From Bacteroidales bacterium (GTDB taxonomy: Bacteria > Bacteroidota > Bacteroidia > Bacteroidales > F082), in assembly GCA_017538795.1 (NCBI GenBank), contig JAFYIE010000040.1:1-41432 (forward strand): DNA of 41,432 nt, written 5' to 3'. A program made the translations under genes and the position numbers. Positions 33,326-41,432 of the stretch are shown here, piece after piece (the stretch's first letter is position 1; every line of letters starts with the position of its first letter). The notes beneath the pieces were generated by a model. That model ran no database searches and was not told the DNA's origin. It saw only the letters and a program-made list of their open reading frames with translations.

Positions 33326-35938
33326 CTAATAATTGTCTCGATAATCTTTCTTCTTCGTGAGCTTCAAGTCTTGCAAAGCTGAGGCTTTCACGTTGATTTG
33401 GAAGTTCCACGATTTGTATGTGCCGTAAGGTATCACGTTGAAACGCATCTCCCAGCAATGCAGGTCTCTGTAGATCGTCAACGATGTATACGAGACCTTC
33501 CTTTGCTCGAAATCCCATCCCGACTGTGCCGAGAATTTCCATTTCGGCGAGAGGTTTATCTCGCCGTGCAATCCTATGGTTTGAATCGTCGACCTGTTGT
33601 CTCGCATCACATAGTTTACATACGTCGGGTTATTGTTTATCCGCAAATTGTAGCTAAGCGATATCGACCACGTCGTCGACCAGTCGACATAATCGTTAGG
33701 ATTGTTGTAGATGTCATTCAGCTCCTGCTCCGATGAGTTAGGGATGTCGTATTTTTTTTCCTGAGTTTTGCTTTTTTTACTGGAGAAGGTGCTGTTGTTA
33801 AAGGTGTATGTCGCGCTGAAGTTCCATGTCACGCTTTTCTTTCTGAACAGCCGGTGGTTGACGTCCCACTCAAACTTGTTGAGTTGCTTAGTTCCCGTCG
33901 AGTCGAGGATGTAAGGGTCCCACAAACTTGAATATTGAATGCTGAAGTTCTTGAAAAGCGTTGTTCTTCCGCTGATGCTCAGATACGACCAGTTCAACGA
34001 GTCTTTCGCGAGGTCGTAGTTTCCTGAGAACGTGAGGTTCTCGATGAGCACTACCTTTTTGAGTCCGGTGATGGTGTCTTTCCTTGAAGGCACCTTGATT
34101 TCAAGGTTGTTGCTCAAATTATATGTTATCCTTCCTGATCTCTGACCTGGCGGCGCTCCGTAGATGCTGCCTTGGAAGTAGCTGTAGGAATGCTCGACGC
34201 CCTCGCCGTCGGTGTATGTTGAGTAGTAATCCCAGTAACCGGCGCTGAAGTCGGGGTTGTACGAGAAGCCGAACGTAGGCGTGAAGACATGTCTCACAGC
34301 TCTTATGGGGCCTTTCTTGAACTGCAGCATTCCGTAAATCTTCGTGGTGATGTTACTCGATACATCATACGTGAAGACGTTTCTGAAATGCGGTATGGTG
34401 TCGGTTACCACTTTTCCCGCGCTCGTTGAATCACCGGCGACCCATTCTTTCTTGTAATACTGGAAATACATCTTGTCGTTGAGGTTGAGTGTCGTTGTCC
34501 AAGTGAAGTATTTAAACAGCTTGATAGGCATGTTGATAGGCGCGCGGTGCTGGATACCGTTTTGCAGATGGTCGGTCCATCCTGGCTTGAAGAACAGACT
34601 GTCGGCCATGCTTATATAGTTCTTCGCGTTGACGGTATAATTCACGTTGATTTCGCTGTACCAGTGTTTTTTGCCGCGTTTTCCGATGTTTCTGAAAGGA
34701 TACACACGGTTCATCGAGAGCGTCGCCTCTGGCAATGTTATCGTCATGTTGTGCGATATGGTGTTCTGACTGTGGCTGCCGTTTAACGTCAGGAAAAACA
34801 GGTTCGCGAAGCTCGTCTGGAAAGCGATACTCGACTGGAATGTGTTGCTGAGGTGTTCAGTGACGGTCATTCCGTTGTATTTGTTGTAGTTGTTACTCAC
34901 GATGTAGACGTCGGCGCTGAACGACGATTTCGGCCTCGCCTTGGCGTCTTGCTTGTGAATCCATCTGATCTTGAAGTCGGTGGTCTCTTGATAGTCGGCG
35001 GAGCCTTCGGTTCCGATCTTGTTGAGTGCGTAGTTTGCGTTGAAAGAACCGCTGTATTTGTACCTGTTGACGTATCTGAACAATGGCTTCACCGCCCAGC
35101 TGCCTCTGGTGTAAATATCGCCTGTGAGCTGCAAATCCATGTATTCGTTTATGGCCCAGTAATAACCGCCGTTTTCAAAGTAATAACCTCTGTTGGCCGA
35201 CTGACCGAACGACGGGATGAGAATACCCGAGCGCTGTCCTTTGCTGTTGGGTATCAAAGCGAAAGGAATGGCTACAGGCAATGGCGTCTCCTCAATCTTC
35301 AGATACATGTGTTTCGCCACAATCTTGTCTTCAGGAATGACGATGGCTTTTCTGAAATGGAACTCGTAGTGAGGATGATCTCTGTTGTTGCAGGTGGTGA
35401 AGGAACCCGACTGCACGTTGATCTTTCCGTCCTCCATTTTCTTGATCTTGTTGCCATGGATGTAGCTCTGCGAGTCTTCCGTGAAAACCTTTCTGATGAT
35501 ACCTTTCTTGGTGTCGAAGTTGAACGACATCTCATCGGAATAGTATTTTTGCCCGTTTTGGGTAAACACAGGCTTTCCCACGATTTTTCCGGTTGAGTCG
35601 GGCATGCCCTTGGCAAAAATGGTGTGCTTGTCGAAGTCGAATTCCACGTAGTCGGCCTGAATCTCGATGTCGTCGTACTTTATCACGGCGTTGCCGTAGT
35701 AAAAAATCTTGTTGTTCTTGAAATCCTGGATCGTGGAGTCGTTGCACGTCCTGTCGATCGGTGCCTCGATGGCCGACTTTTTCTCCGTTGGTGTGATGGA
35801 GTCGGGCTGATGTATTGTGTCTGCAACAATTTGATTGTCAAGGCTATCTAAAACATTTTGGCCTCTGCCGTTTGTCAGGAAAAGGAAAAGGCAGAAGAAA
35901 AAAACAATAAAATGTTTATATGTTAACCTTGTGTACAA
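33326..35938 (-). CDS. lptD: LPS-assembly protein LptD (OstA family)
   Basis: 870 residues. The signal region is MYTRLTYKHFIVFFFCLFLFLTNGRGQ. The N-terminal part is an OstA-type beta-jellyroll (NNKIFYYGNAVIKYDDIEIQADYVEFDF, KVFTEDSQSYIHGNKIKKM, NVQSGSFTTCNNRDHPHYEFHF), then a large barrel of alternating strands (for example ANRGYYFENGGYYWAINEYMDLQLTGDIYTRGSWAVKPLFRYVNRYKYSG, KFSAQSGWDFEQRKVSYTSL). The location is the outer membrane, where it inserts LPS delivered by the OstA/LptA-like protein; its partner LptE is not seen here. The start is the ATG at 35938, from the divergent promoter shared with the amidase. Confidence 0.9.
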   Translation of the reverse strand: MYTRLTYKHFIVFFFCLFLFLTNGRGQNVLDSLDNQIVADTIHQPDSITPTEKKSAIEAPIDRTCNDSTIQDFKNNKIFYYGNAVIKYDDIEIQADYVEFDFDKHTIFAKGMPDSTGKIVGKPVFTQNGQKYYSDEMSFNFDTKKGIIRKVFTEDSQSYIHGNKIKKMEDGKINVQSGSFTTCNNRDHPHYEFHFRKAIVIPEDKIVAKHMYLKIEETPLPVAIPFALIPNSKGQRSGILIPSFGQSANRGYYFENGGYYWAINEYMDLQLTGDIYTRGSWAVKPLFRYVNRYKYSGSFNANYALNKIGTEGSADYQETTDFKIRWIHKQDAKARPKSSFSADVYIVSNNYNKYNGMTVTEHLSNTFQSSIAFQTSFANLFFLTLNGSHSQNTISHNMTITLPEATLSMNRVYPFRNIGKRGKKHWYSEINVNYTVNAKNYISMADSLFFKPGWTDHLQNGIQHRAPINMPIKLFKYFTWTTTLNLNDKMYFQYYKKEWVAGDSTSAGKVVTDTIPHFRNVFTYDVSSNITTKIYGMLQFKKGPIRAVRHVFTPTFGFSYNPDFSAGYWDYYSTYTDGEGVEHSYSYFQGSIYGAPPGQRSGRITYNLSNNLEIKVPSRKDTITGLKKVVLIENLTFSGNYDLAKDSLNWSYLSISGRTTLFKNFSIQYSSLWDPYILDSTGTKQLNKFEWDVNHRLFRKKSVTWNFSATYTFNNSTFSSKKSKTQEKKYDIPNSSEQELNDIYNNPNDYVDWSTTWSISLSYNLRINNNPTYVNYVMRDNRSTIQTIGLHGEINLSPKWKFSAQSGWDFEQRKVSYTSLTIYRDLHCWEMRFNVIPYGTYKSWNFQINVKASALQDLKLTKKKDYRDNY

Positions 35939-35948
35939 GTTTTTTATC

Positions 35949-35986
35949 TAATTTTGTAAATCAAAATATTTCAAACTGCAAATATA
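35949..35986. promoter_or_regulatory. Divergent promoters of lptD and the amidase gene
   Basis: TAATTTTG on the plus strand at 35949-35956 serves the amidase (ATG 35996). TATATTTG on the minus strand at 35979-35986 serves lptD (ATG 35938). Each transcript therefore starts within the other's promoter region, so the two overlap and may exclude each other. Confidence 0.55.
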
Positions 35987-35995
35987 CGTATTTTT

Positions 35996-37066
35996 ATGAA
36001 GTACAAACTTTTATTTTTTATTATATTAATGAGTTTTTTTATCTGGCAGCCTGAAGTTAAAGGTCAGACGACTAAGATTCAGACAGTTGTTATTGACGCG
36101 GGGCACGGTGGAAAGGATGCGGGAGCTGTTGGAAAGAAGGCGAAAGAGAAGAATATCACCCTCGCTGTGGCGAAAAAAACCGGCGATTATATAAAGAAAA
36201 AATATCCTGATGTGAAGGTCGTTTACACCCGCACCACCGATGTCTTTGTCGAGCTGATGGAACGTGCGCGCGTCGCTAACCGCAACAATGCCGATGTCTT
36301 TATCTCAATTCATTGTAACTCAGTGGCTAACGCTCCTAAAACATGTGGCGTGGAGACCTTTGTGATGGGTGAGCACCGTAACAGCGCCAACCTCAACGTC
36401 GCAAAACGCGAAAACGCTTCAATTCTCTACGAAAACGACGCGCAAGACAACTACGACGGCTTCGACCCGAACAGCACCGAGGCTTACATCGCCTTCAGTT
36501 TCATCCAGAGTGAGTTTAAGCAGCACTCTCTCGAACTGGCCGAACTCGTTCAAAATGAGATGGTTGGCAAGGCAAAACGTAGCGACAGGGGAGTGCAGCA
36601 GGCTGGTTTCCTGGTGCTTTACAAAACGGCCATGCCTTCGATTCTCGTCGAGCTCGGTTTCATCTCAAATCCTACCGAAGAGGCCTATATGATGTCGGCC
36701 GAAGGTCAGGATAATCTCGCGTCGGCAATATATCACGCTTTCTGTGCTTATAAGACCAATTACGAGAAAAACTGCGTTGAGCTTCAGCAGGAAGTCGTTG
36801 AGACCGTCGAAGCTCCTGCCATTGATAAAAACAAAGGCGTCGTCTACAAGGTTCAGTTCGCGACAAGAAACCGTCCTGTCGACAACCCGCAAAACGTTTA
36901 CAAGGGCCTGAAAGACATTGATTATTACGAGCATAACGGCATGTTCAAATACACCGCTGGATGCTTCGCCACCAAAGCCGAAGCCGGTAATTATCTGAAA
37001 GAGGTCGTTTCAAAAGGCTATGACGGCGCTTTCGTGGTAAAATTTGAAGATGGAGTGAGAAAATAA
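35996..37066 (+). CDS. N-acetylmuramoyl-L-alanine amidase (Amidase_3) with C-terminal SPOR-like domain
   Basis: 356 residues. Signal peptide MKYKLLFFIILMSFFIW to VKGQ. Zinc amidase domain with VIDAGHGGKDAG (His37), EKNITLAVA (Glu51), SIHCN (His106), ILVELGFISNPTE (catalytic Glu about 219). After a linker, the last about 75 residues (VVYKVQFATRNRPVDN to YDGAFVVKFEDGVRK) look like a SPOR peptidoglycan-binding domain. It cuts the stem peptide from glycan during cell separation. Its stop touches the stop of the minus-strand gene with no bases between. Confidence 0.93.
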   Translation: MKYKLLFFIILMSFFIWQPEVKGQTTKIQTVVIDAGHGGKDAGAVGKKAKEKNITLAVAKKTGDYIKKKYPDVKVVYTRTTDVFVELMERARVANRNNADVFISIHCNSVANAPKTCGVETFVMGEHRNSANLNVAKRENASILYENDAQDNYDGFDPNSTEAYIAFSFIQSEFKQHSLELAELVQNEMVGKAKRSDRGVQQAGFLVLYKTAMPSILVELGFISNPTEEAYMMSAEGQDNLASAIYHAFCAYKTNYEKNCVELQQEVVETVEAPAIDKNKGVVYKVQFATRNRPVDNPQNVYKGLKDIDYYEHNGMFKYTAGCFATKAEAGNYLKEVVSKGYDGAFVVKFEDGVRK

Positions 37067-38653
37067 TTATTCCTTCACAATTTTTTCTGAAAATTCTTTG
37101 CCGTCTGCCATTCTGATTTTCATGAGATAAACACCTGAATTTAGATTCGAAATATCGATTGTGTTGTTCTGTAGAGACGCGCCATGGCACGTCTCTACCA
37201 TGCGTCCGTCGAGGGTGTATATTTCAACCGATTGGCAATTGACATCCGGTGAAAACTCGATGTAAATTTTATCTTTTGCAGGGTTCGGATAGCAGAAATA
37301 CGGCTTTGCGAGGCTTTCTGTGTTCTCGCTGATTGCATCGTAGCCATCTTCATTGAGTTTAAGGATGTAGGAGGAAAAATTACAAACGTCAAAATCTTTG
37401 GTATAAACACCAGTCATAATACATCCTCCGTCTTCTGTGGCTTGTATTATATTTATGTCGTAGAAAACGCCATTCCCTCCATAATGCCTGCGCCATATTA
37501 GATTAAGTTCTTTATCGAACTTGCTGACTGTTATCGTCGACGCTTGTACACCGAATCCACCGCAATGATGACCATGATCCTTTATTCCCACCACTCCGCA
37601 ATGGAAAATGGCATCATTTGACACACTGATGGCGTTGTAACCTGCCGACAATGCAGATGTCGAGTAATTTGCAGATTGCTTTCCAATGTCCCAAATATCG
37701 TTATCCAAAACATTCAGGCTGTCGTCAATGGTGGCGATAAAATTGCACCATCCCAACTCAGCCCCCAGATGTTTAATGTATCTTCCGCCTGTTGTAAGAA
37801 GGGAAACGCTATCGTTCAAAAAATCAATTGTTCCCTGAGGAAAATAGTAAGAATATGTGGTGTCCAACAAGTTGTATTGCTGGTTCTCGACAACCCTTAT
37901 CGGGAGATTTGTTAGTCTGCCAATCCTTGTAACGTTAAACGCTGTATCAGCTTCATAAAAATGGGAACCAGTTTCGGGTTCAGACATTATCATTCCGAAA
38001 CTACCATCCGACCTCCTTCTTGAGAATAAATTAAACAAATTTAGACCAACGACGTTTGAAGACATATCTGATTCTTTCTGTTTCAATATTTCACCATCGT
38101 TTGTGAATCTGGCAAATAGAGAATAATAGCCATCCGTTTTCTGACAACGCGTAACCATGGTAACCGTTCCGTCGTCTTCCAAAATCAATAAAGGCACTTC
38201 CAAAACACCTGCTGCCAATTTTACATAATCGTCGCCAAAATCGTACACGGTTTGGCTTATGATGTTCAAGTCGGAATCAAATCGGATAAAAGCCAGTTCC
38301 TTCTGGATATAGTCGTCGGGAGTTGTGCCTTCGTCTAATGTCGCAACGACCAGATAATCCTCTTCGTTTGCCGGATGGCAAAACAATCCGCAATATTTCA
38401 GGTTTTTGTTGTCAATCTGAAAAATTAGCTGTTTTGTCACCTCACCTTCAGATGACACGGTTATCAGCATATCGTTCTGGTACCTGTCTTGTGCATCCAA
38501 GCCGATGAGGAAGCCATGGTAGGTTGTCTCAATCACATGTTTTGCTTCGCGAAAAACACCGTCTTCCGTCGGAATGATAGTCTCAAAACCGGTTTGCGAC
38601 ATGCTGGATGTAGCGATGAGCAAACTCAGTAAAAGGAATGATATTTTTTTCAT
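37067..38653 (-). CDS. T9SS-secreted protein of unknown function (paralogue 1)
   Basis: 528 residues. Signal peptide MKKISFLLLSLLIATSSMS then QTGFE. The body is repeated beta sequence with blocks such as LAFIRFDSDLNIISQTVYDFGDDYVKL, resembling a beta-propeller of KELCH/BNR type. The C-terminus (about 455-528) is a type A T9SS sorting domain (PYFCYPNPAKDKIYIEFSPDVNCQSVEIYTLDGRM ... SNLNSGVYLMKIRMADGKEFSEKIVKE). Within it, residues VETCHGASLQ are encoded by the 28-bp palindromic repeat. It is homologous over its length to the gene at 38755-40314. The promoter element is at 38670-38677. It is probably an exported adhesin or enzyme; the function is not known. Confidence 0.88.
   Translation of the reverse strand: MKKISFLLLSLLIATSSMSQTGFETIIPTEDGVFREAKHVIETTYHGFLIGLDAQDRYQNDMLITVSSEGEVTKQLIFQIDNKNLKYCGLFCHPANEEDYLVVATLDEGTTPDDYIQKELAFIRFDSDLNIISQTVYDFGDDYVKLAAGVLEVPLLILEDDGTVTMVTRCQKTDGYYSLFARFTNDGEILKQKESDMSSNVVGLNLFNLFSRRRSDGSFGMIMSEPETGSHFYEADTAFNVTRIGRLTNLPIRVVENQQYNLLDTTYSYYFPQGTIDFLNDSVSLLTTGGRYIKHLGAELGWCNFIATIDDSLNVLDNDIWDIGKQSANYSTSALSAGYNAISVSNDAIFHCGVVGIKDHGHHCGGFGVQASTITVSKFDKELNLIWRRHYGGNGVFYDINIIQATEDGGCIMTGVYTKDFDVCNFSSYILKLNEDGYDAISENTESLAKPYFCYPNPAKDKIYIEFSPDVNCQSVEIYTLDGRMVETCHGASLQNNTIDISNLNSGVYLMKIRMADGKEFSEKIVKE
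37171..37198. repeat. 28-bp palindrome copy 2, inside the CDS of paralogue 1
   Basis: Identical to 26200-26227 except for one base, here within the sorting domain codons for VETCHGASLQ. In the paralogue the same segment is IESKNFNCETIG and three residues shorter, so the repeat was inserted in frame or replaced that part. Confidence 0.85.
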
Positions 38654-38669
38654 AGGATTATTATTTTTG

Positions 38670-38677
38670 CAAAGATA
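38670..38677 (-). promoter_or_regulatory. -7 element (TATCTTTG) for paralogue 1
   Basis: TATCTTTG on the minus strand, 17 bases before the ATG at 38653. Upstream of it lie the degraded TCATTCC repeat (38711-38746) and the end of paralogue 2. Confidence 0.55.
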
Positions 38678-38754
38678 TTAATTATTTTCTTATCGTCCAC
38701 TAGATTCGGTTGTCATTCCAAGCTGTTAGGTGAGTAATCTCATTTATTTGTTGT

Positions 38755-40314
38755 TTATTCCTTGATGATTCTCTCTGAGAATTCTTTGCCGTCTGCCATT
38801 CTGATTTTCATGAGATAAACACCTGAATTTAGGTTTGAAATACCTATCGTTTCACAATTGAAATTTTTAGATTCGATCATTTTTCCGTCCAAATCGTATA
38901 TTTCAACCGATTGGCAATTCACATCCGGTGAAAACTCGATGTAAAGATTGTCCTTCGCAGGGTTCGGATAGCAGAAGAAAGGTTTAACATTGTTTTGGAT
39001 GTTTTCATCAACTGTATCATATCCGTCGGCATCTAATTTGCAAACAAAAGTATAAATGTAATTATAACTTTGGGAATATGATGACACTCCAGCTAAAATA
39101 CATCCGCCATCATCTGTTGCTGAGATAGTATTAATATCAAAGAAATCATTATCTCTGGCCATATATCTTCTCCATACAAGATGAAGTTCTTTGTCAAATT
39201 TGCTGACTACAATCCTTGTAGGGGCGAAGTAAGGCATGCCATAATGATTTTGCGCTCCTACTCCTATGATACCACAATGAAAAACTGCATCGTTGGTGAC
39301 ACATATCGCTTTAATTTTAGCAGGCCATGCTTTGTTACTATCAGTTTTTGGTGCGCAATCCCATGTGATGGCATCAATTATTTCCAAACTGTCGTTTGCC
39401 AGTGCTATAAAATTATTATATCCGAATTTTCCTTTTATGTGATCAAGAAAAGAACCATAGCTGGTCAAAAGGAAAGTGGTATCATTGAAGCAACATCCTT
39501 TGCCATTTGCCGTATAAGAGAAAGTTGTATCAGGCAGTGAAGGATTGCCTGCCAACCTAACTACTTTAGCTGAAATTCTTTGAGCATCATTGACATTGAA
39601 ATTATTATCCATATAATGTAAAAAGTCGCCGCCATGGTTGTCGTTTGACCATTTAACAATGCGGTATCCGTCATTACCTGGCATAAAATTTAAAATTATG
39701 TCTGTAAAGTCGTCCATTGCCTCTCCGTGATTCTCTATTACAGACAAGACATCACCATCTAATGTTAAATTTGCGAAAAGGTAACAATATCCGTCATTTT
39801 TAAGGCAGTGAGCAGCCATAGTAATGGTGCCGTTGTTGTTAACGACAAATTTTGGCAGGTCGCGGTTAGCTGATTCCAACATCAGAAAGTCGTCTCCAAG
39901 ATGCCAAACGTTATAATCGATTACATTAAGATCTTTGTCAAACCTTATGAATGCCATGGAGTTTTGAACAAATTCATCAGCAGAGATGTTTTCTGTAAGA
40001 ATTGCCAATCCAACAAATTCGCTGATATTCTGCGGATGTTTGAACAAATCACAGTATTCGAGGTTTTTCCCCTCAAGTTGCATGACAAGTCTGTTGGTTA
40101 TTTCTCCATTGGGCGACAGAGTTAGAAGCATGTTGTTTTCGTAAATGTAAGGCGGCTGACAACTAACCACAAAGCCGTCGCCAGGCATCTCAACTACGAA
40201 CATGCCGTCGCGAAAAACATTATTATCGGGAGGAACTTCTATAATAAAAGTATCCTGTGCAAAACTAATTACAGCTGTAAAAACAATGATTATAGATAGT
40301 AAGGCTTTTCTCAT
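38755..40314 (-). CDS. T9SS-secreted protein of unknown function (paralogue 2)
   Basis: 519 residues from the ATG at 40314 (MRKALLSIIIVFTAVISFAQDTF), four bases after the stop of the lipoprotein gene; a longer reading from 40359 would start inside that gene. It has the same plan as paralogue 1: signal peptide, beta-repeat region with SMAFIRFDKDLNVIDYNVWHLGDDFLML, and a T9SS sorting domain (FFCYPNPAKDNLYIEFSPDVNCQSVEIYDLDGKM ... SNLNSGVYLMKIRMADGKEFSERIIKE). The two genes are clearly diverged in the N-terminal part but nearly identical in stretches of the sorting domain. Its target is unknown. Confidence 0.88.
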   Translation of the reverse strand: MRKALLSIIIVFTAVISFAQDTFIIEVPPDNNVFRDGMFVVEMPGDGFVVSCQPPYIYENNMLLTLSPNGEITNRLVMQLEGKNLEYCDLFKHPQNISEFVGLAILTENISADEFVQNSMAFIRFDKDLNVIDYNVWHLGDDFLMLESANRDLPKFVVNNNGTITMAAHCLKNDGYCYLFANLTLDGDVLSVIENHGEAMDDFTDIILNFMPGNDGYRIVKWSNDNHGGDFLHYMDNNFNVNDAQRISAKVVRLAGNPSLPDTTFSYTANGKGCCFNDTTFLLTSYGSFLDHIKGKFGYNNFIALANDSLEIIDAITWDCAPKTDSNKAWPAKIKAICVTNDAVFHCGIIGVGAQNHYGMPYFAPTRIVVSKFDKELHLVWRRYMARDNDFFDINTISATDDGGCILAGVSSYSQSYNYIYTFVCKLDADGYDTVDENIQNNVKPFFCYPNPAKDNLYIEFSPDVNCQSVEIYDLDGKMIESKNFNCETIGISNLNSGVYLMKIRMADGKEFSERIIKE

Positions 40315-40318
40315 ATAA

Positions 40319-41305
40319 TTAAAATTCAATTCCGACATATGTGCATTCCACAGTACCATATATTGCCTCTAGCACTGTACTTATCGGAAACAGCTGACTA
40401 TATTCAACCATAACCAAATACAACTCCTGTTCTGCATAGATAGCTCCCCATTCTAAAAGTTTATCCCTAATATTGTGATAATAATAATTCATATCATCGG
40501 GAGACAGACATGATGACTCATAATCGAGATATATTAATCCGTAGTGACCATTAGGGCTGTTTGTGTCAATAAATTCATGTGCCGTTAGAAACTCAACGTC
40601 ACTATTATTATAAATTATATACATCCTATAACCTACTTGGCACGACGGTAGATTTAATAAAGATTGGAGTTTTAGGTTTATTCTTGTTACGGCATTATAG
40701 GCATTGCCTCCTTGACCATAATATGGACCGCATAATCCATTTACAAAGGGGCTCCAATAATCAGTTTCTCCAAAATCTGAAGGTAGTCCTATATATCTGC
40801 CAGATAAAAACCAATCTGTTATAATTCTAATATTATCCCCATCTTTACTGTCATATTGAATCCTGTTTGATATAAAATACACTGTCTTGTCATCGTTTTC
40901 AAGGCCATTGAGTTTTTCAATAATCTTATTTTTGGTACTTTCATATAATGAGTTGATGTCAGACAAATAAACATTACCTTCTGTTACAGGTATTATAGAT
41001 TCAATTGTAAGACGTTCCATATCGGTGGAATATCTGCTTGCGTCGCACATCTTGAAGTTCTCGTAATTACTGAGGTTTCTGATGGCTTCTTCAAGCTGCA
41101 TGGTTTCGCCGCCTTTTTGTGCAGCCTTCATCTTTTCACCGAAAAGAATCATTTCCTTATCCATGTCTGAAAGCTCGACGACATTCAATTCAGGAATGTT
41201 GTTTGCGACTTCATTTTTCTTGTTGCAGGCTTCAAAAGTGATTACGCCCGCTGCTGCGATTAGCAATGTTGCCACTGCAGCAACTAATTTCATGTGTTTT
41301 TTCAT
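40319..41305 (-). CDS. Lipoprotein of unknown function
   Basis: 328 residues. The signal MKKHMKLVAAVATLLIAAAGVITFEAC gives a lipobox Cys at about 27, then NKKNEVANN. The mature region starts with a helical segment (SDMDKEMILFGEKMKAAQKGGETMQLEEAIRNLSNYENF) like those of a Bacteroidota lipoprotein family with a DMDKEM-type helix. The rest (ETDYWSPFVNGLCGPYYGQGGNAYNAVTRINLKL, YESSCLSPDDMNYYYHNIRDKLLEW) has many aromatic residues and a few cysteines. I do not recognise the family. It is followed after 4 bases by paralogue 2, so it may be the surface partner of those proteins. Confidence 0.8.
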   Translation of the reverse strand: MKKHMKLVAAVATLLIAAAGVITFEACNKKNEVANNIPELNVVELSDMDKEMILFGEKMKAAQKGGETMQLEEAIRNLSNYENFKMCDASRYSTDMERLTIESIIPVTEGNVYLSDINSLYESTKNKIIEKLNGLENDDKTVYFISNRIQYDSKDGDNIRIITDWFLSGRYIGLPSDFGETDYWSPFVNGLCGPYYGQGGNAYNAVTRINLKLQSLLNLPSCQVGYRMYIIYNNSDVEFLTAHEFIDTNSPNGHYGLIYLDYESSCLSPDDMNYYYHNIRDKLLEWGAIYAEQELYLVMVEYSQLFPISTVLEAIYGTVECTYVGIEF

Positions 41306-41337
41306 AATTGTAAAAATTTAGTTAATTAATAATGAAT

Positions 41338-41432
41338 TTAATCTGTTACTTCAAATTCTCCGTAATATTCATCGCCATTTGGTAAAACGAATGTCACGAT
41401 GTATCTTCCGTTGACTGGTATGTAGATGATAA
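41338..41432 (-). CDS. C-terminal end of a gene cut by the right window edge (DUF3244-like strands)
   Basis: The frame is open from 41432 down to the stop TAA at 41338-41340, ending IIYIPVNGRYIVTFVLPNG and then DEYYGEFEVTD. The two strands with a final (E/T)YxGxFxV pattern resemble the end of small Bacteroidota secreted DUF3244-type beta-sandwich proteins. It lies 33 bases upstream of the lipoprotein gene on the same strand and is probably the head of the same transcript. Too short for a firm call. Confidence 0.5.
   Translation of the reverse strand, partial: IIYIPVNGRYIVTFVLPNGDEYYGEFEVTD

Noticed and set aside
38662-38677. Second, plus-strand promoter (TATTTTTG) overlapping the minus-strand -7 element
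   Set aside because: No plus-strand gene follows; the overlap comes from a chance palindrome in AT-rich sequence.

Overview
The window looks like chromosome from an uncultured or little-studied member of the Bacteroidales (Bacteroidota). Three things point there. Many genes are preceded by the Bacteroidota -7 promoter element TAnnTTTG. Three secreted proteins carry type IX secretion (T9SS) C-terminal sorting domains. There are many Bacteroidota-type lipoproteins (SCKK or ACKK after the lipobox) and a DUF4421 barrel. T9SS together with a phosphate butyryltransferase/butyrate kinase pair suggests an anaerobic gut or rumen lineage outside Bacteroides; that placement is inference.

Layout. 1-8 kb (mostly minus strand): a truncated glycine-rich secreted protein, a membrane-bound AraC-type regulator, a small protein of unknown function, a cupin / membrane protein / phosphoglycerate mutase run in which the mutase carries a lipoprotein signal, a two-gene remnant, a lipoprotein, a DUF4421 outer-membrane protein, and a membrane protein paired with a winged-helix regulator. 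8.2-11.2 kb (minus): a three-gene envelope operon (DUF4369-like lipoprotein, TlpA-like thioredoxin lipoprotein, serine-hydrolase lipoprotein). From 11.2 kb (plus): a C10 cysteine protease secreted by T9SS, then rlmN.

13.4-26.2 kb (plus) is an acyl-CoA/short-chain acid cluster: methylcrotonyl-CoA-carboxylase-type beta subunit, LiuC-like hydratase, SSAT-like acetyltransferase, DUF1905 protein, biotin carboxylase alpha subunit, short-chain acyl-CoA dehydrogenase, phosphate butyryltransferase and butyrate kinase. It could convert acyl-CoA intermediates to short or branched fatty acids with ATP formation. It is interrupted between the acetyltransferase and the carboxylase alpha subunit by an AT-rich island (about 16.2-20.5 kb) with a NYN-domain nuclease behind a structured leader and a membrane-anchored UvrD-like helicase/nuclease. 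The helicase is flanked by 76-bp inverted repeats, and one of these has itself been invaded by a 113-bp MITE-like hairpin flanked by 4-bp repeats. This island is the most unusual part of the window.

26.2-37 kb is an envelope-biogenesis block: OstA/LptA-like protein, tRNA-Ala(GGC), AsmA-like protein, a small lipoprotein, RidA, an MltC-like lytic transglycosylase, LptD and a divergent cell-wall amidase. 37-41.4 kb (minus) holds two tandem T9SS-secreted paralogues, a lipoprotein of unknown function and the end of another gene at the window edge. A 28-bp palindromic repeat occurs twice: once between butyrate kinase and the OstA gene, and once in frame inside the sorting domain of a T9SS protein.
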